Source: Cladopsammia gracilis (taxonomy: Eukaryota; Cnidaria; Anthozoa; Scleractinia; Dendrophylliidae). Taken from it: 64,000 nt of DNA. A program made the position numbers and the translations under genes. Shown here one piece after another: positions 1 through 12,696 of the stretch. Each line of letters begins with the position of its first letter. Position 1 is the first letter of the stretch. The notes under the pieces are model-generated. The model searched no databases, had not been told where the DNA came from, and saw only the letters and a list, made by a program, of their open reading frames with translations. The stretch is from positions 576,001 to 640,000 of the forward strand of contig JAJGOT010000020.1 of NCBI GenBank assembly GCA_022457155.1, written 5' to 3'.

Positions 1-447
1 TTTTACGCTTTTGATACCAGTTATATGGACATCATCGCCAAGAAAATACTAATATTATCAGTAAGATTAAATTATCTTCACCGTAAACGATTTCCTTTAA
101 TGGTGCCAAAATACACGTGTCATATAGCTCACGATTAAACCTGCAGCAAGGAAACAGTGAGATCGTTTAGTACTTCTCTTAATAAAAAGAAAAAGTTGGC
201 GTATTGTTCTCCAAACTATGCTGATTACTGCATTCTCCATTGATTTGCTTTAATTTGTTAAACTTCTTGTTGATTGAGACACGAAGATGATGACGTTTAC
301 TTCCTTACTAGCTTGTTGGTCAATTTAAATAATCACTGGAAAAATGATCAAATAATACCTTTATTTGGAAAACGAGCGGGTTTACGAGGCTACAGTTATA
401 AGTTTTTAATTAAACGCATGAGACGTTTAATCCAAAAAATCCCTTAG
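1..447. other. Upstream intron or flank, no gene seen
   Basis: AT-rich DNA with no coding frame I can support. It is probably intron or upstream flank of the ROC-COR gene, because the first ROC exon lacks its P-loop and must have exons further upstream. The reading frame is open back to 414, and an AG at 446-447 is the best acceptor. Confidence 0.4.
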
Positions 448-1249
448 TCGTTAAAGCGGCACCATTTGTGTATGTACAACTACAACAGGTTAACTATGAA
501 CTACTTTTGATACAGATTGAGGAAGAAAACAACACGAAAACAAAAGAAGCTCCAGTTAGTCATCATATTGTTAGCCCCACTGAAAGTGCAGCTAGTCAAA
601 CTGTCATTCCTGAATTGAAGATCGATGCTGCTTTACCTCCAGAAGAATTCACAGATCTTCTTGTCCGGCATTTGAAAGGTTTAAAATTGCAAAGTGAAGC
701 CTCAACAGTTGAGCATCACATGAGTCTCGATCTGTGGGACTTTGCCGGACAGCATGTGTATTACGCTAGCTATCCAGTGTTCTTATCATTGCGAGCAGTT
801 TATCTGTTGGTCTACGACCTCGGCAAAGGATTAAAGAACATTGCACAGCCCAGTGTCAGACAAGGAATTCATGACATTCTTCTCAGCAACCCAAATCACG
901 AAACAAATTTAGAAAATTTGTTGTCGTGGCTGGTTACAGTTAGTACTATGTGTTCAACGAAATCAGAAATGTATGAAAGCAAAGCGACAAGGAAAGAACT
1001 GCCGCATCTTCGTCCTCCAATATTCATCGTAGGAACACATGCAGATGAACCATATCAGGATATCAAGGAGATGGAATTGCAAATTCAGAAAGAAATTTCT
1101 GACAAGGACTACGAACTTCACGTAATCCGTCCTTTCTATTCAGTTGATAATACACAAAGATCATCTGGTGAGGGAGTTACTGCTCTACAGAAACGAATGA
1201 TTGAAGTGTTGAAGCAGGAGCCATACATGGGGGAAGAGGTACCACTTCG
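448..1249 (+). CDS. ROC (Ras-of-complex) GTPase exon of a ROCO-family protein
   Basis: This exon encodes the later part of a ROC small-GTPase domain. WDFAGQ (G3, the DxxG-type motif) is near 739 and GTHAD (G4-like guanine-specificity motif) is near 1031; hydrophobic strands of a Ras-like fold lie between them. The P-loop (G1) is absent and should lie on an exon left of the window. The donor at 1250 (CG|GTAAGA) leaves a split Arg codon that is completed by the acceptor before 1728. The start at 448 is tentative, as the polypyrimidine tract is weak. ROCO proteins use the ROC-COR pair as a GTP-dependent dimerisation switch; the exact role of this member is unknown. Confidence 0.75.
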
Positions 1250-1429
1250 GTAAGATCTGCAATAAAAAAAACAATAATTTATGCTTAATTCCTATTTCAT
1301 TAATGTATGGTAATTTTAAAGAGTAATTATCTATTGACAGCCTTCGGATTGTAACCAATAAAATTGCCAGAAATTTGAGCAACTAAAGATGGTCGCTCAC
1401 CAGAGTCCTCTTGTACGCGTGTACAAATT

Positions 1430-1542
1430 CACATGAACGTCGAAAACTCGCTTGGTAACCCTGCCTCGTATTCAAACTAAGCCTCATTGGGATACCACGA
1501 CGAGGCAGGGTTACCAAGCTCGTTTTCAACTGTCGTGTTCAT
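1430..1542. repeat. Imperfect inverted repeat in intron
   Basis: Arms of about 45 bp (…CTTGGTAACCCTGCCTCG… and its complement) flank a spacer of about 16 bp. It looks like a small foldback element in the intron between ROC and COR exons. No coding content. Confidence 0.6.
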
Positions 1543-1727
1543 TCAGACCAAAAAGGCTCATAAACAAAAATTATTATACCTTTATTGAGTGGCACATCTG
1601 TTTTGATCTTGGCATGTATAATTGATACAGAGAAACACACACCTGGCTTAAATTCATACCTTCAAGCTTTTATGTGCTTTTATGTGTTTTTTTGCTTTTG
1701 AAAAATACTTTGATATTTGCTTTTTAG

Positions 1728-1977
1728 GTGGTTCAACTTCGAGAAGGTTGTCCAAGCTTTGGTTTCCGAGAAAGTGTATTATTTGAACCTCGAACAACTT
1801 CAAGGCATTATCCAGGAAGTGTGCTTCGTTGAAAATGAGAATGAGGCCGCCACCATGTTGGATTTCTACCATGATCTTGGCATGATTGTCAAACACCGCA
1901 ACACAGTTGTACTTCGGGCTCAATGGCTCATTGACGTCTTCAAACAACTCATTACTATTCGTTCTTTCAGTGACGCG
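1728..1977 (+). CDS. COR domain exon (N-terminal part)
   Basis: A 250-bp exon bounded by TTTTTAG at 1727 and GCG|GTAAGA at 1978. It continues the ROC frame in phase: the split codon gives Arg and the exon then opens with WFNFEKVVQ. The product has the winged-helix-like, Leu-rich character of the start of COR (C-terminal of ROC) regions, including a LDFYHDLGMI segment and an aromatic QWLIDVFKQL stretch. It ends in phase 0. I see no frameshift or stop. Confidence 0.7.
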
Positions 1978-3010
1978 GTAAGAAAAAAACGTCTAGTGCA
2001 TAATTACAGTTAGTTAAAAGGATTACTTGTAGCGAACAGACTTATACCCACTGCCGGACTTAACGACTGACTCGGCTCGTAGCGATCTGTCTTAAACCAG
2101 ACCAGTGCCCATCAAGCCCACAAGCCTGAATCAACTTGACTTGTACAGTCTAATTCCCAATCGGACAGTCGGACTTGTACCTGTCTGCTTCATACAGATT
2201 TCACTTCACAAATTTTACTTGCACCAGTCTTGTACCGGCTTCAGTCATCTAGCAGTTCAATAGCAGATCGTGAACACACAGTGATCTCAATATATATCTA
2301 CATGGTTAGCGGTTACATGTCGTTGTTTTGTTCGTGTGGGCCCTGGTGAGATTACTCTAGCATGGTAACTTAAACCGGTGGTATCAGTTGTCACATACAC
2401 CATCTGTTCAGTTTAACAACTTATTCCGAGGTCCGATTGACACCATTTCGCCTTATATTGTTTGACAAGTTTTAATCTGACTGGTCTGATTTGCACCTGT
2501 ATCACTTCTCATGGTGTGATTTGATCCGGCCGCGTTTCCCCCGCACCAGTCTCAGATTCGAACTGGTCTCATGTTATCACCACTTATGCTCATCATTATC
2601 AATTGTAACATCACATTTAACTGCCACTATGCATTCTTAGTATTGTATTGTAATGTATGATCGAATGTGTCCCCTTGCCTGTCATTTCAACACGTACTGA
2701 GTGACTTGAGTAAGCGCGCCATGCAGAGTGATTATACCGAACAGTTAATCTCTGGAACATTCTGGAACAAATATAAAAAAAAAACAATTTTTGTTTAATG
2801 TTGGCTTTCGTCGTGAACATTTTGCTTCCAACAAAACGCGTTTAAATTCTTTATTTGATTGGTACAGTAGCAGTACCTCAATACAATAACTAAGGACAGT
2901 TCTTTTGACTTTTGACATGTGTAAAATGTTTTTGTAGAAAGTTAAAGTGATATCATTTTAATAACTAAACGTGTAGAGGCGTTTATTTGTTCCATTTCGC
3001 TTTTTATCAG
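1978..3010. other. Intron, no gene seen
   Basis: About 1 kb between COR exons. It holds degenerate short repeats built on CTGGTCT/ACTTGTACC-like words (about 2090-2570), but no supported coding frame. Confidence 0.5.
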
Positions 3011-3797
3011 GAACCAATACATTCCAAGTTATGGAAGGAAATGGAGACAACAGGTGTCCTCAATATGGAACTTGTTGACCATGTGTTCTCAAAGTTTTGT
3101 CAGCAAGGCCTAATCAAAGACGACATCCTGGACTTGATGGAGCATTTCGGATTAATCGTCAAGTTTGCCACCTCGCCAACAGATGAAATGTACTTTGTCC
3201 CCTGTCAACTGAAGACACCGCCTGAACCCCTTTGTAAAATTGAGCCATCGCCTTCAGATCCATGTCCATTGTATCTTCACTTTCTCGGGGGTTTTGTGCC
3301 TCATGGTCTTTTTTCACAGCTCGTGTCACGATGTACCAGATGGTGCTCTATCAGTGGATTCAAGCAGCCGCCTAACTTGTTTGATGGTGCATTCCGGTTT
3401 ATCATTGAAAAGGAGCTCACTCATCACATGATTCTTCTTTGCAAGAAAAGATTCATCAAGATCGTCTTGAAGCAAACACAACCAATCCATGGAGCGTCAT
3501 TCCCTGAAAGAAAAGAAGTAGCAATTCATGTGCGAACGTTTTTGCTCAAAACAATGCAAAACTTAACCTGTGAGCTGCCCTGGTTGACTAACTTGAAATT
3601 TGACTTGTGTGTCGCATGTCCCGATTGTCCGAAGAAGGAAAACATGTGTTCTAACCACGGCCAGGTCTCTTGTACCAACGAGGACTGTCTTTGTCTACTT
3701 AAAATTCTAGAGGACGGGAAACTAAGCCACTGCCCAAACAGCTTCTGTGCTGAAAAAACGATGGTTCTCGGACTGGAAAAATGGTTCTCAATCAAAG
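3011..3797 (+). CDS. COR domain exon (C-terminal part) with Cys-rich tail
   Basis: A 787-bp exon after a clear acceptor (CTTTTTATCAG|GAACC). It starts in phase 0, matching the previous exon. It encodes the rest of the COR region (LWKEMETTG…, DLMEHFGLIVKF, FVPCQL). A cysteine-rich stretch near the end (about 3610-3760; CVACPDCPKKENMC, CTNEDCLC) may bind zinc. The donor AAAG|GTGAGA at 3798 leaves phase 1. The open frame runs on to 3889, but the good donor makes read-through less likely. The next in-phase acceptor I find is at 5014, before the caspase exon. Confidence 0.65.
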
Positions 3798-4601
3798 GTG
3801 AGATCATTTGTACGAAATATCGTACAAAGGTGAGGAAGGTGGATAAGTTTCTAGTGATAACAATGAATTTCGTATACGCCTATCAGTAAAGTTTGTTAAA
3901 ATTTCCAGCGTACGATGTCTTCACGGAGTAAACCCATTTCCCAGAAGTGAAATCCGAGCCTGAGTCAAATATCCTAGCCTCTGTTAAGCTTTTATTTTTC
4001 AAACCAAGATTGAACCTGTCAAACGCAACTCCCATTACTAGTCGTAAAATACATGTATGTGTAATAGTTCAGAACGTAGCTTTTCAAACTATGTTGCCAG
4101 ATAATTGTCTCTTTTCATCAAATCTAGGTTGTGGTAAGTCACAATCAGTTCCTATGTGTGATTTCAACGATCCCCAGAGCCGTTTGAATTATGTTTTTTA
4201 TATATTCCGTCCGTCGTTTGTGAGCTGGCTTTTAGTATAATTATATTGCAGTACGTGAGGATCAGTAGTGTTATAGTCTAGTTATAGCCGCTGGAAAGTG
4301 TATGTTAATTGCTGTGATTTAAGCCCCGTTTATACCTAGCGTTTTGGCACGGCTCGACACGTTAAAAGCGTTTACACTTTACTTTTATTGTCTTTCATCG
4401 AAGTAGGTTGGCACGGGTAATTTTGATCTTGCTATCAGTGACAGTCTAAATGCACGGCATGCGCAAACTGCTTACAAGTCTGATTTTCTGCAAGCTCAGA
4501 ATTACATGTACACTCTTACTGAATAAGTTCAAAATAACGGTGACTAGGAGAAACCCCTAGACATTATCCATTTGCACCATCAATTAAAAGCTGTCAATTA
4601 A

Positions 4602-4747
4602 CAATTATTGGATGAGGTTGAGCATGATAGCGATAATTATCAAGGCCTCAGTTTGTGTTATCCGCCTCAGCCTTCGGCTTCGGCAGATAACACAAACTTT
4701 GGCCTTGATAATTATCGCTATCATGCGAAAACCGAATCCAATAATTG
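4602..4747. repeat. Palindromic MITE-like foldback
   Basis: Two arms of about 65 bp (starting CAATTATTGGATGAGG and ending CCAATAATTG) flank a short GC-rich loop, CAGCCTTCGGCTTC. Mismatches are few. It lies in the 3798-5014 intron; the rest of that intron shows nothing codable. Short ORFs on both strands here are by-products of the palindrome. Confidence 0.75.
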
Positions 4748-5014
4748 TTTTATTATGCAATTTCCTGAGCTGCACTTGTAAAGACAAGAGCGTGCACAAA
4801 AAAGTGATCAATGCACAGCAGACAAACTATTGTCTGTAGGTATGACGTCACATTTCTACATATAAAATTCATTGTCTGTAGGTATGACGTAACAGAAACA
4901 GCAAGCAATAATTAGCTGCGTGCTTATAGCCAGTCAAAATCGAGCTAGTGACACCAATGTATAATAATTATCATTTATTAGTATGTATTTATCTAGCTAT
5001 GCTTCTTTATGTAG

Positions 5015-5844
5015 CTGTCCACCCTGGCCATCATCCTGGCACAGACGATTTATACAACATGACAGCCCGCCCAAGAGGAATAACGCTGATTATAAATAAC
5101 AAACTGTTTGATTCTCAGCTTCTTCAACACATCGCGATCGAGGATCCAACTCGCCACGGGTCGGAAGAAGATGTCCGTCAGGTTAAAGCGTTGTTTGATG
5201 CCCTCGGTTTTGACGTACACACGAAAGAGAACCTTACAAGACTACAACTCTTGAACGAACTGGATTCGTTTGCCTGCCAGGATCACAGTGGGTATGATTG
5301 CTTCGTGCTGTGGCTTATGAGTCATGGCAAGAATGGTGAAGTGTTCTGTTCTGACGGTGTCACAGTACCTATTCAGACAGCACAGGATATGTTCAGCAAG
5401 TGCGCCACGCTTAGTGGAAAACCAAAGCTCTTTTTTATACAAGCGTGCAGAGGTTATGAAGAAGACGAGGGGGTTGCTGTAAAGGTTGATATCTCCACTC
5501 CCATTCCCCTTTCTTCAAGCCATGTTGATTCTCCAATTGATACAGTTAAACCATCTGCCTCTAAAGTTCCTACACATGCAGATTTCCTGTATTCATTTTC
5601 CACAGTCGATGAGCATGTGTCCTACAGACACAAAGCCCAGGGAAGCTACTATGTTCGCGCTCTTGTGGACGTCTTCCGAGATCGTGTTGTATTTGACCAT
5701 CTTCTCGACATCTTAACGGCAGTCAACCAGAAAGTCAGCGACATGGAAGCGACCCTGTCATCGGTTGAGAACCGAACTGACATCAAAACCTATAAACAAA
5801 TGCCTGAGGTTAAGCATACTTTGCGGAAAAAGGTTCGTTTTTAG
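5015..5844 (+). CDS. Caspase (peptidase C14A) exon, C-terminal end of the gene
   Basis: This exon encodes a complete caspase catalytic unit. The p20 part runs from TARPRGITLIINN (about 5060) through the catalytic His in LMSHGKNG (about 5323) to the catalytic Cys in FIQACRGYEED (about 5445). The p10 part begins near HADFLYSFST (about 5575) and holds the substrate-pocket segment HVSYRHKAQGSYYVRAL. The stop at 5842-5844 follows KKVRF, a normal caspase C-terminus. Asp residues in the linker (about 5510-5560) could be processing sites. An acceptor at 5011-5014 (GTAG|CT) joins in phase 1 to the COR exon at 3797, giving a split Ala codon. The product could therefore be a ROC-COR-caspase fusion. The alternative is a separate caspase gene with an unseen 5' exon. 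Confidence 0.85.
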
Positions 5845-8800
5845 ATACAATACTTTGAATTCTAAATTTGTCCTGAGTATTGTAAGCTAACCCAAGAGTA
5901 CTCCATGAGCGCTTTAATTTGAATAGTCACACTTAAATATTTCATCTACAGACTCCAATGGAACGAGAACTACCTTCTACCAAATAATTATATAGCAGCA
6001 GCACAAAAAATACTACTCAAGGACTTTAATTTGAATGATCATACTGTAGAATCACCTTGCACAACAGAATAAAAAGCACCACAGGGCACGCTTAGCGCAT
6101 CTTTCATTTAAAGGGACGACACTGTCCCGGCTGAAATAGCGTGTTTTCATGATTATTGATTATTGTGTAATCTATTTTTTTTAGAAAAGAATGTTTTTTA
6201 TATGTTATTTCGTATTTATATTTTAACTTATTCAAACTTTCTCGTCGCTAGTAAAGTCTTAACTGTTTTAGCGCAAACTGATTGAAGATTAAAGATGACC
6301 AGAAGCTTACTTTATTATCTTAAAATAAGAAGAAAAAATCGCTAAAAGTGATAAACTAAAAAGACAAAGTAACGAATAAAAACTCAAAATTCCGCCAGAA
6401 TGAAGACTTTGATTTCTTGACCGCCTGTCATTGATCAGGAAATCAAAATTGATGAACTGTGATCCACTTCCATCCTTGCAATCCTGCTGACTTTTCCCCC
6501 AAATTTAACTCCTTCTGTTTTGCTCTACAGAACCTTTTTACCCAATTTAGCTGTATATTAAGTGATATTTGACGACATAACATGGAAATTAACTAAACAC
6601 AATGTCGTTATATATTTTAACGGGACAGTGTCTCATTAAAGAAAGTATCTGATAATTTTGGGTCCAAAGTTAAATGAATCGTAGACCCGAAAATTGCAAT
6701 TAAAGTGTCTTTTATTAGTGTTACACTTGTGTGGCCAAAACACAAAAAGGAAAACAGGCATTTGTGTTAAATACTGTTTAAGCTGTAGCTTTTTGCCTCA
6801 AAGAGGCAACTGTTCGAGGGAAATGTAAATAAAATGTAAATAAAATGTAAATGTTGAAAAAAAAGAAGCATGATTAAAGTTTTAGTCAAAACACAGGCGT
6901 GCTTTTATGTGTAAATTCTTGGTTTGCACATGACATCATAAAAAATTCAAAATTCTAAACTATACATCATACATTTTTACTAAAGATGTGTAATACTCAT
7001 TCGTCTATAACTCTGGAAGGAAATGCTCTTTCGCTTTCAAATTTGGCCCAAATGTGCAGATTTAAACTCTCTACAATTCTATAAACGTATTGGAATCAAA
7101 TATACTGTATTATATGCTTCTGAATTTTGATTCGACGTATGTGCAAACCAAGAATTGTTATAATTGAATGATTTATCTCTCCAGCAACGACCCTTACAAA
7201 AGATCGATCTGCAGTCAAAACCATTTCTTATTCCTGACCGGTACTCTTCACCGAACATAATTTTTCGGAATTTATGGTACTTCTGACAAGTTGTGTGTGA
7301 AATGTAACAAATGAATTATTTCCTATTTAACATGTAGTCAAATTGAAAATGGTGTCAGGTTTTAAAGCGATTCACAGTATACAGCCGTGAACCTTCTAGC
7401 TCCTTCTGTAAGCGGCCACCCAAAATGGTGGTCGCTTACGAGACCTCAGACCACAGAGGGGTCTTAACTTTGAATCTTATAAACCATTATAAAATAACTG
7501 AGATACTACGCGCGATCTGATTGGTCAAAAACCTATTAACTATTGTGCCGGTAAACTCATAGAAAACAGCGCAAGAGAAACTGTAAAGTAAACAAAGTTC
7601 AATTTTCCGTTACCGCATCAATACAAGCGTGAGGAAAAAGAATTTCAAAACTCAAAACTTGTGGTCTGTTAGAAGATGAGAACAGAAGATATGTTTCTTG
7701 AAAACAATAAGTTGCTGCTCAAACCTACATGTAAGACAAAAATTTCCCACGCACGCAAGCAAAAAATGGCTTATCGCCAAAAGACACTAAGCTTATTTTT
7801 AAAACTGATATCAACAACAAGAATATATTTTCATTAACATTGGCTTGGAAGACCTTGGAAAGGCTTACATGCAGCGATAAAGGACAATCAAAACAACTTC
7901 GATAATACTTTATGAAGTTCACTGAGCTGAAGGTTTAGTGAAAAGCTCAAAAATGGATCCCAAACAAGCAAACAAATGGCTCTCAAACTGAAGAAATTTT
8001 CGATTGAAATTCAACTCAAGTTTATAAATGTAACCCTAAGATAACTTTTACATAAGACAGATTTGCACAGCAGAAATAAAAAGTATAGCTTTGTTGTTTA
8101 GGAGAATTATTTTACGCCGATTCCATTTATACGCTTTATCGTGTTTTGTTTTTTTAGAGCACTTTGCTTTCTATGGAATACTTTTGTACCGGATGCAGTT
8201 TAAATTCTGATTTAATATGTGTCCAAGCAAGGATAATCAATTAGCAAGAAGAAAATTAAACTAACAAACATTATAGGTTTATCAGTGGTTAAACAAATTA
8301 TTTGCATGAAATGATCAGTCTTTTCCATCAAACCAATCAAACTCTCAGAACTGTAGGCTTAAAAACAATGAGCTTAGTTTTCATTCAGGACTTAAAATGT
8401 AGAGAAGTACGAGCTTCGAAAACAGTTTCAGAAGCTGAGTTTCTGGAACTAACCTTTATTCCAATTGAAAAATTCTTGACAAGAAGGCAATCTTTGAATC
8501 CAAAATACGCCATAAAAATTGCAGGTTTCCAAACTTGGACACAATTCAGTCTGGATTTCCCATTCAAAGAACTTTTGAATCATTGAATATATTTTCTTTT
8601 TTCAGCTGATAAATTTCAACTGACGAATTTCAAAGCGTTAAAACTTTTCATCACTTTCGTTGAACCCGTGAATTTGTCAGTGCAGCTTTGTCAGTGGCAT
8701 CGAGTAAAGTTCACTCTTTCAGCCGCTTTGATTGGTTTTCCCGCGTCATCCGATGAATGTTATGAGAATAAGCTACTTGATCGGCACAAAACTACAACAA

Positions 8801-8853
8801 AGTTCTCTCTTTCCAAACGCTTTTCATAGTTATTTCATTAATTAAAGCAATAA
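5845..8853. other. Intergenic, no gene seen
   Basis: AT-rich DNA without a convincing coding frame. A possible old transposon of about 530 bp lies at 6104-6640: its ends share GGGAC…CACTGTCCCG in inverted orientation. An 11-bp unit (AAATGTAAATA) repeats three times near 6825-6855. At 7411-7441 there is a short palindrome around the word GGTCGCTTACG, which recurs elsewhere. A 94-codon frame at 8302-8586 has no recognisable features. Confidence 0.4.
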
Positions 8854-9024
8854 AACACATTTTCTATGAGTTTACCGGCGTGATAAACCCACTTGGGATA
8901 TTGGGAGAACACTCGAAAAGCTTGTAAATCACTCGCTTGCGGCTCGTGATTTACAAGCTTTTCTCGTGTTCTTCCAACATCCCGCGTGGGTTTATCACGC
9001 CGGTAAACTCATAGAAAATGTGTT
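8854..9024. repeat. Palindromic foldback element
   Basis: Two arms of about 80 bp (AACACATTTTCTATGAGTTT… and its complement) surround a GC-rich centre near 8937-8950. A diverged piece of the same arm (CCGGTAAACTCATAGAAAA) occurs near 7549-7566, so this is a dispersed family. Confidence 0.75.
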
Positions 9025-9309
9025 CTATTACTTAAATATTAATTTCAATGCACTTACCTACATGTTTGTTCCATCATGTACTGATCTTGTGAGGAGAAAT
9101 TAGATGTTGATCACCATTGGTGCTTGAGACTGCAAGCATCATTAATCACTAAGCAGCCATCATATTAAGTGGATTTTACAGGTTACACTATTTAATAGGT
9201 TACACTATTTTATCGTCTACGGGGAATACACCCTTGGTGTACTTGGTGGGGATAAAGTGCTCCCATACAGGTCTCCCGTTAACCCATAGACTCTTATTTC
9301 AACGCTTAA

Positions 9310-9661
9310 CCTGGGGGATTCACCCCCTATTGAGGATTATCACCTCTCACTTAGTAGCATGAGGATTATCACCCCCTAGAGAGGATTATTACCTCTCACT
9401 GAGTACCCTGAGGGATTATCACCCCCTAGAGAGGATACTTACCTCTCACTGAGTACCCTGGGGGATTATCACCCCCTAGAGAGGATAATTACCTCTCACT
9501 GAGTATCCTGGGGGATTATCACCCCCTAGAGGATTATCACCTCTTACTCAGTACCCTGGGGGATTATCACACCCTAGACCTCTTACTCAGTACCCTGGGA
9601 GATTATCACCCCCTTGAGGTTTATCACCTCGGACTGAGTACCCTGGGGGGGGGGGGGGGGG
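9310..9661. repeat. Minisatellite ending in a 17-G run
   Basis: About six degenerate units of roughly 50-60 bp built on GGATTATCACCCCCTAGAG and CTCTCACTGAGTACCCTGG. The array ends in an uninterrupted run of 17 G at 9645-9661. Non-coding. Confidence 0.8.
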
Positions 9662-10229
9662 ATTAGAAAAAGTGACCTAATGTCCTCTGTTGGAGTACTT
9701 CATCCCTTACCCCTTTCCCCACATATGTTCTTGTTGAGTTGCTTACTTATTAGGCTATGAAGGGGATGTGGGTCAGGAACATTAACAACGCTAAATATTG
9801 TATTATATTAAACTTTTAATGCAAGGGACAAAATTTGCGTTTTATTGAACTTTTTCTGTATCATATTATTCATTTTCGTTTGTACAGACATTGGAATATA
9901 GGCGAGTGGTCGCTTACCAGAGGTTAAAAACAATAGAATAATTCAACTCACCAGTGTTGAAAGTGGTCACGGTCGCTTACGAGGGGTGTGGACTATTATA
10001 GTGATTTTACTGGGAAAATTTGGTGGTCGCTTACGGGAGGTGGTCGCACATAGAGGTTTCAAGCGATATAAAGTTGTCAAAAGACGCACGGAACAAAGAG
10101 AGAATATATACATCTACAGACTAAGGAGAATATTTGATGACGTCATTGTTAACATTTTGCTTATTTTTCATAAGCATAAATAAAAAATCATAAATCAAGT
10201 TACGTATTAATGTAAATAATGGATTGCCC
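9662..10229. other. Intergenic with GGTCGCTTACG words
   Basis: No gene. The word GTGGTCGCTTAC(C/G) occurs three times (near 9907, 9967 and 10022). It also occurs in dispersed repeats at about 34040, 55125 and 61855. Confidence 0.4.
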
Positions 10230-10524
10230 TTAAGGCGCCGTTACGCGATGCAACTTTTTCCTGCAACTTGCAACGCAATGCTGACGAGAGCCGTTGCGAG
10301 ACAAATTGCGGATGAAATTGCGCGAGTAATTCCTTCTCTGTGCAACTTTTTTCGCAATGAAAAATTGCGTTGCTAGTTGCAGAGAAACGTTTTGCAATTG
10401 CGAGACAAGTTGCAAACGTGTAACATGTAATCAACAACTTGTCTCGCAACATGTCGCAACGGGTGTCGTTAGCGTTGCGTGGCAAGTTGCAGGAAAAAAT
10501 TGCCTCGTGTAACAGCACCTTTAG
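10230..10524. mobile_element. MITE with long subterminal inverted repeats
   Basis: About 295 bp. The left end, TTAAGGCGCCGTTACGCGA, pairs imperfectly with the complement of the right end. Both are followed by TTTTTCCTGCAACTTGC in inverted orientation. The interior is rich in TTGCAAC/GTTGCGA words. The minus-strand ORF across it (10207-10584) is a by-product. No clear target duplication was found. Confidence 0.7.
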
Positions 10525-12696
10525 GCAGAAATTCTCTTTAACACGGCACATAGCAAGACCGTATCTGACATGATTATTGCTCAAAACTAGAAAGCAGACG
10601 CGGACAGCTGTTTCTTCTTATGAACAGATCAATCTTTGGCCATTTTCCACTGATGTTTTATGCACGTGCACATAAGTAAATACCGATCCTTGCCCACAGC
10701 TCTTTGCTAGATCGAATTTAGCAGCATATGTGATATATGTTTCGATCACCTATCTAGGAGCCCTAACTAAGAAGGGCGAAACAGCTGTCTGCGAGTGCGT
10801 TCTAGTTTTGAGCGGTAGACATGTCATACGGTCTGCAAGCTGCACAGTGGACTAGCCCGCAAGTCGACTTATGATAGCTTCCAACTGCCGCCAAAGCGAG
10901 CGACCAGCATTATGTCTGACCAGGAACTCAAAGAAAACGGGCTTTGAGAAAGTAAATAAAATAAGAAAGTAAATAATTAAGTACTTTATTAATTTGTATT
11001 TACATTTTTGACTTATAAAATCATTTTTAGATCCTATGTACACCAGCAGCGGTTTCGTTCCCTGTCCTTTGCCACTTATTCAATTTGAGAAAGTCTAGCC
11101 GCACAGCTGTGTTATTGGAGTGTACAGTGCCTTTATTGGCATTCCTTCTTTATATCAATCGCGCTGGCGACTTGCACCACTTTCAAACTACTATTTCGAA
11201 CTCATTAACAATTCATGAAGAAAACACAAAGGAAATTAATGTTTAATGAGTGTTTGAAAATCAGAGAAAACACTCCTCATTTTTGCATCCTTAATTTCTC
11301 CTTCTAAAATCATTGTTTGAGAAGTAATATCAAACATTCGACACAGTATTTCATCACAAGATCAAACACCTCAAAGTTCGTCAAAAATACTCCGCTGCGC
11401 GTCGTATTTTCAACTCACTTCTCAGTGTTTGTTCTTGTGATGAAACGTTGTCTCATGTTTGATACTTTAACAATTTGATAAGGTCGACTTGAAATTTTGC
11501 AACAATATAAACTCGCCATTTCCTAAAAAATTACCTTTTTGATTTTAAACTTTTAGCATTTTTGGCGGGAAAATGACGTCACGAATTTGGCGCTAAATGT
11601 TTTCTCGTATTATGAAGAACCATTTTAAACAAAATGGCGTCTTGTTTACGCCACTCACTGATCACAAGACGTGAATGTCCCATTACCGGAATGAATACAC
11701 AAGTTGCAAGACTTCAAAAGGTCAAGAAAAAGGCTTAAAGAAGATTTGTTCCGGCTTTAAAAGTGGAATTTAGAAAGCTGAAAGCGATGATATCGATGGA
11801 GTCGCGGGGCCTGTCTGCAATCGAAGTGGCGAAGCGAAGAAGCGGAATTTTCGAGCAGTCTTGGGACATTAGGGTAAAGAAAATTACATTTTTTAATGTG
11901 AATTTATGTTGATTTATCTATTTGATTGATTTTTACTTTTTGTTATTGTTAGCTTTCGAGAAATGTTATTACTTTATAAAACGTGCCCAAATTCAGTCAA
12001 ATTGACTCCTTGAATTTCGCCATGTGCTCAGCCAATGTCACAGTAGACGAATACAGTTTCTCGATGTGTTTATTAATGTTACGCGTTTTGTTTCAGTAAA
12101 GATAAACTATGTGCTTGGATAAAATTTTCGAAAAGACTAACTTGTCTTTTTGTCTGTGTTTGTTCTTTTACAACATAAGTAGGTTAAAAAGTGATTTTAT
12201 GTAAACAATATTTACTTTGTGGCAGGCCTTTATTAAAATTGTGTTTATGCTGTTTATCACTGGCTTTTGGCTCGCGCGAATCTTTGTTGATTCTTGTCCC
12301 GCCCAGCCCGCCCAGCACTAATCACGAATGATGACAGGTAAGTGTCGGGGTTAGGTAAGCATTATTTCCACTGAGTCATCAGTTTGACGGTGCCTAGTGG
12401 GGCTGCTTGTAGTGGGGTTGGGTTACGGTCATGTTGCAAGGGACAACGTTTACGTCATATCCCGGTTGCACATGTAAACCTTAAGCATAAATTATGACTC
12501 CAGCAAGGTAAGGATTCTTTTCCCATCGCAGTCTCGAGACTTGACTCGATGAAACATTCAATTAACTTGCATTCGCTATCGGGTGATGCAAAATCCTTTG
12601 ATGCTCCTTTACAGAAGTTATTTTCTATTCACAAAATAAATGCCGAAGTACTTATATAGCCTCTGCACATTTGGTGTACTAGAGCGTTTCATAAGA
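10525..12696. other. Intergenic, with a foldback and a paralogous empty site
   Basis: No supported gene. An imperfect palindrome occupies about 11320-11466 (arms containing ATCAAACATTCGACA and TGTCTCATGTTTGAT around a CGCTGCGCG centre). The stretch at about 11960-12210 resembles the joined flanks of the large element at 37755-52422. It contains ATAAAACGTGC…AAATTCAGT, then GTTTTGTTTCAGTAAAGATA, and it serves as a likely empty-site paralogue. Confidence 0.45.

Noticed and set aside
6104..6640. Old DNA transposon suggested by GGGAC…CACTGTCCCG ends
   Set aside because: Only about 20 bp of imperfect inverted end and no target duplication; mentioned but not called.
8302..8586. 94-codon plus-strand ORF
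   Set aside because: No recognisable domain, no splice or promoter context, and an equally long antisense frame.
10207..10584. 125-codon minus-strand ORF
   Set aside because: Covers the MITE at 10230-10524 almost exactly; no protein features.
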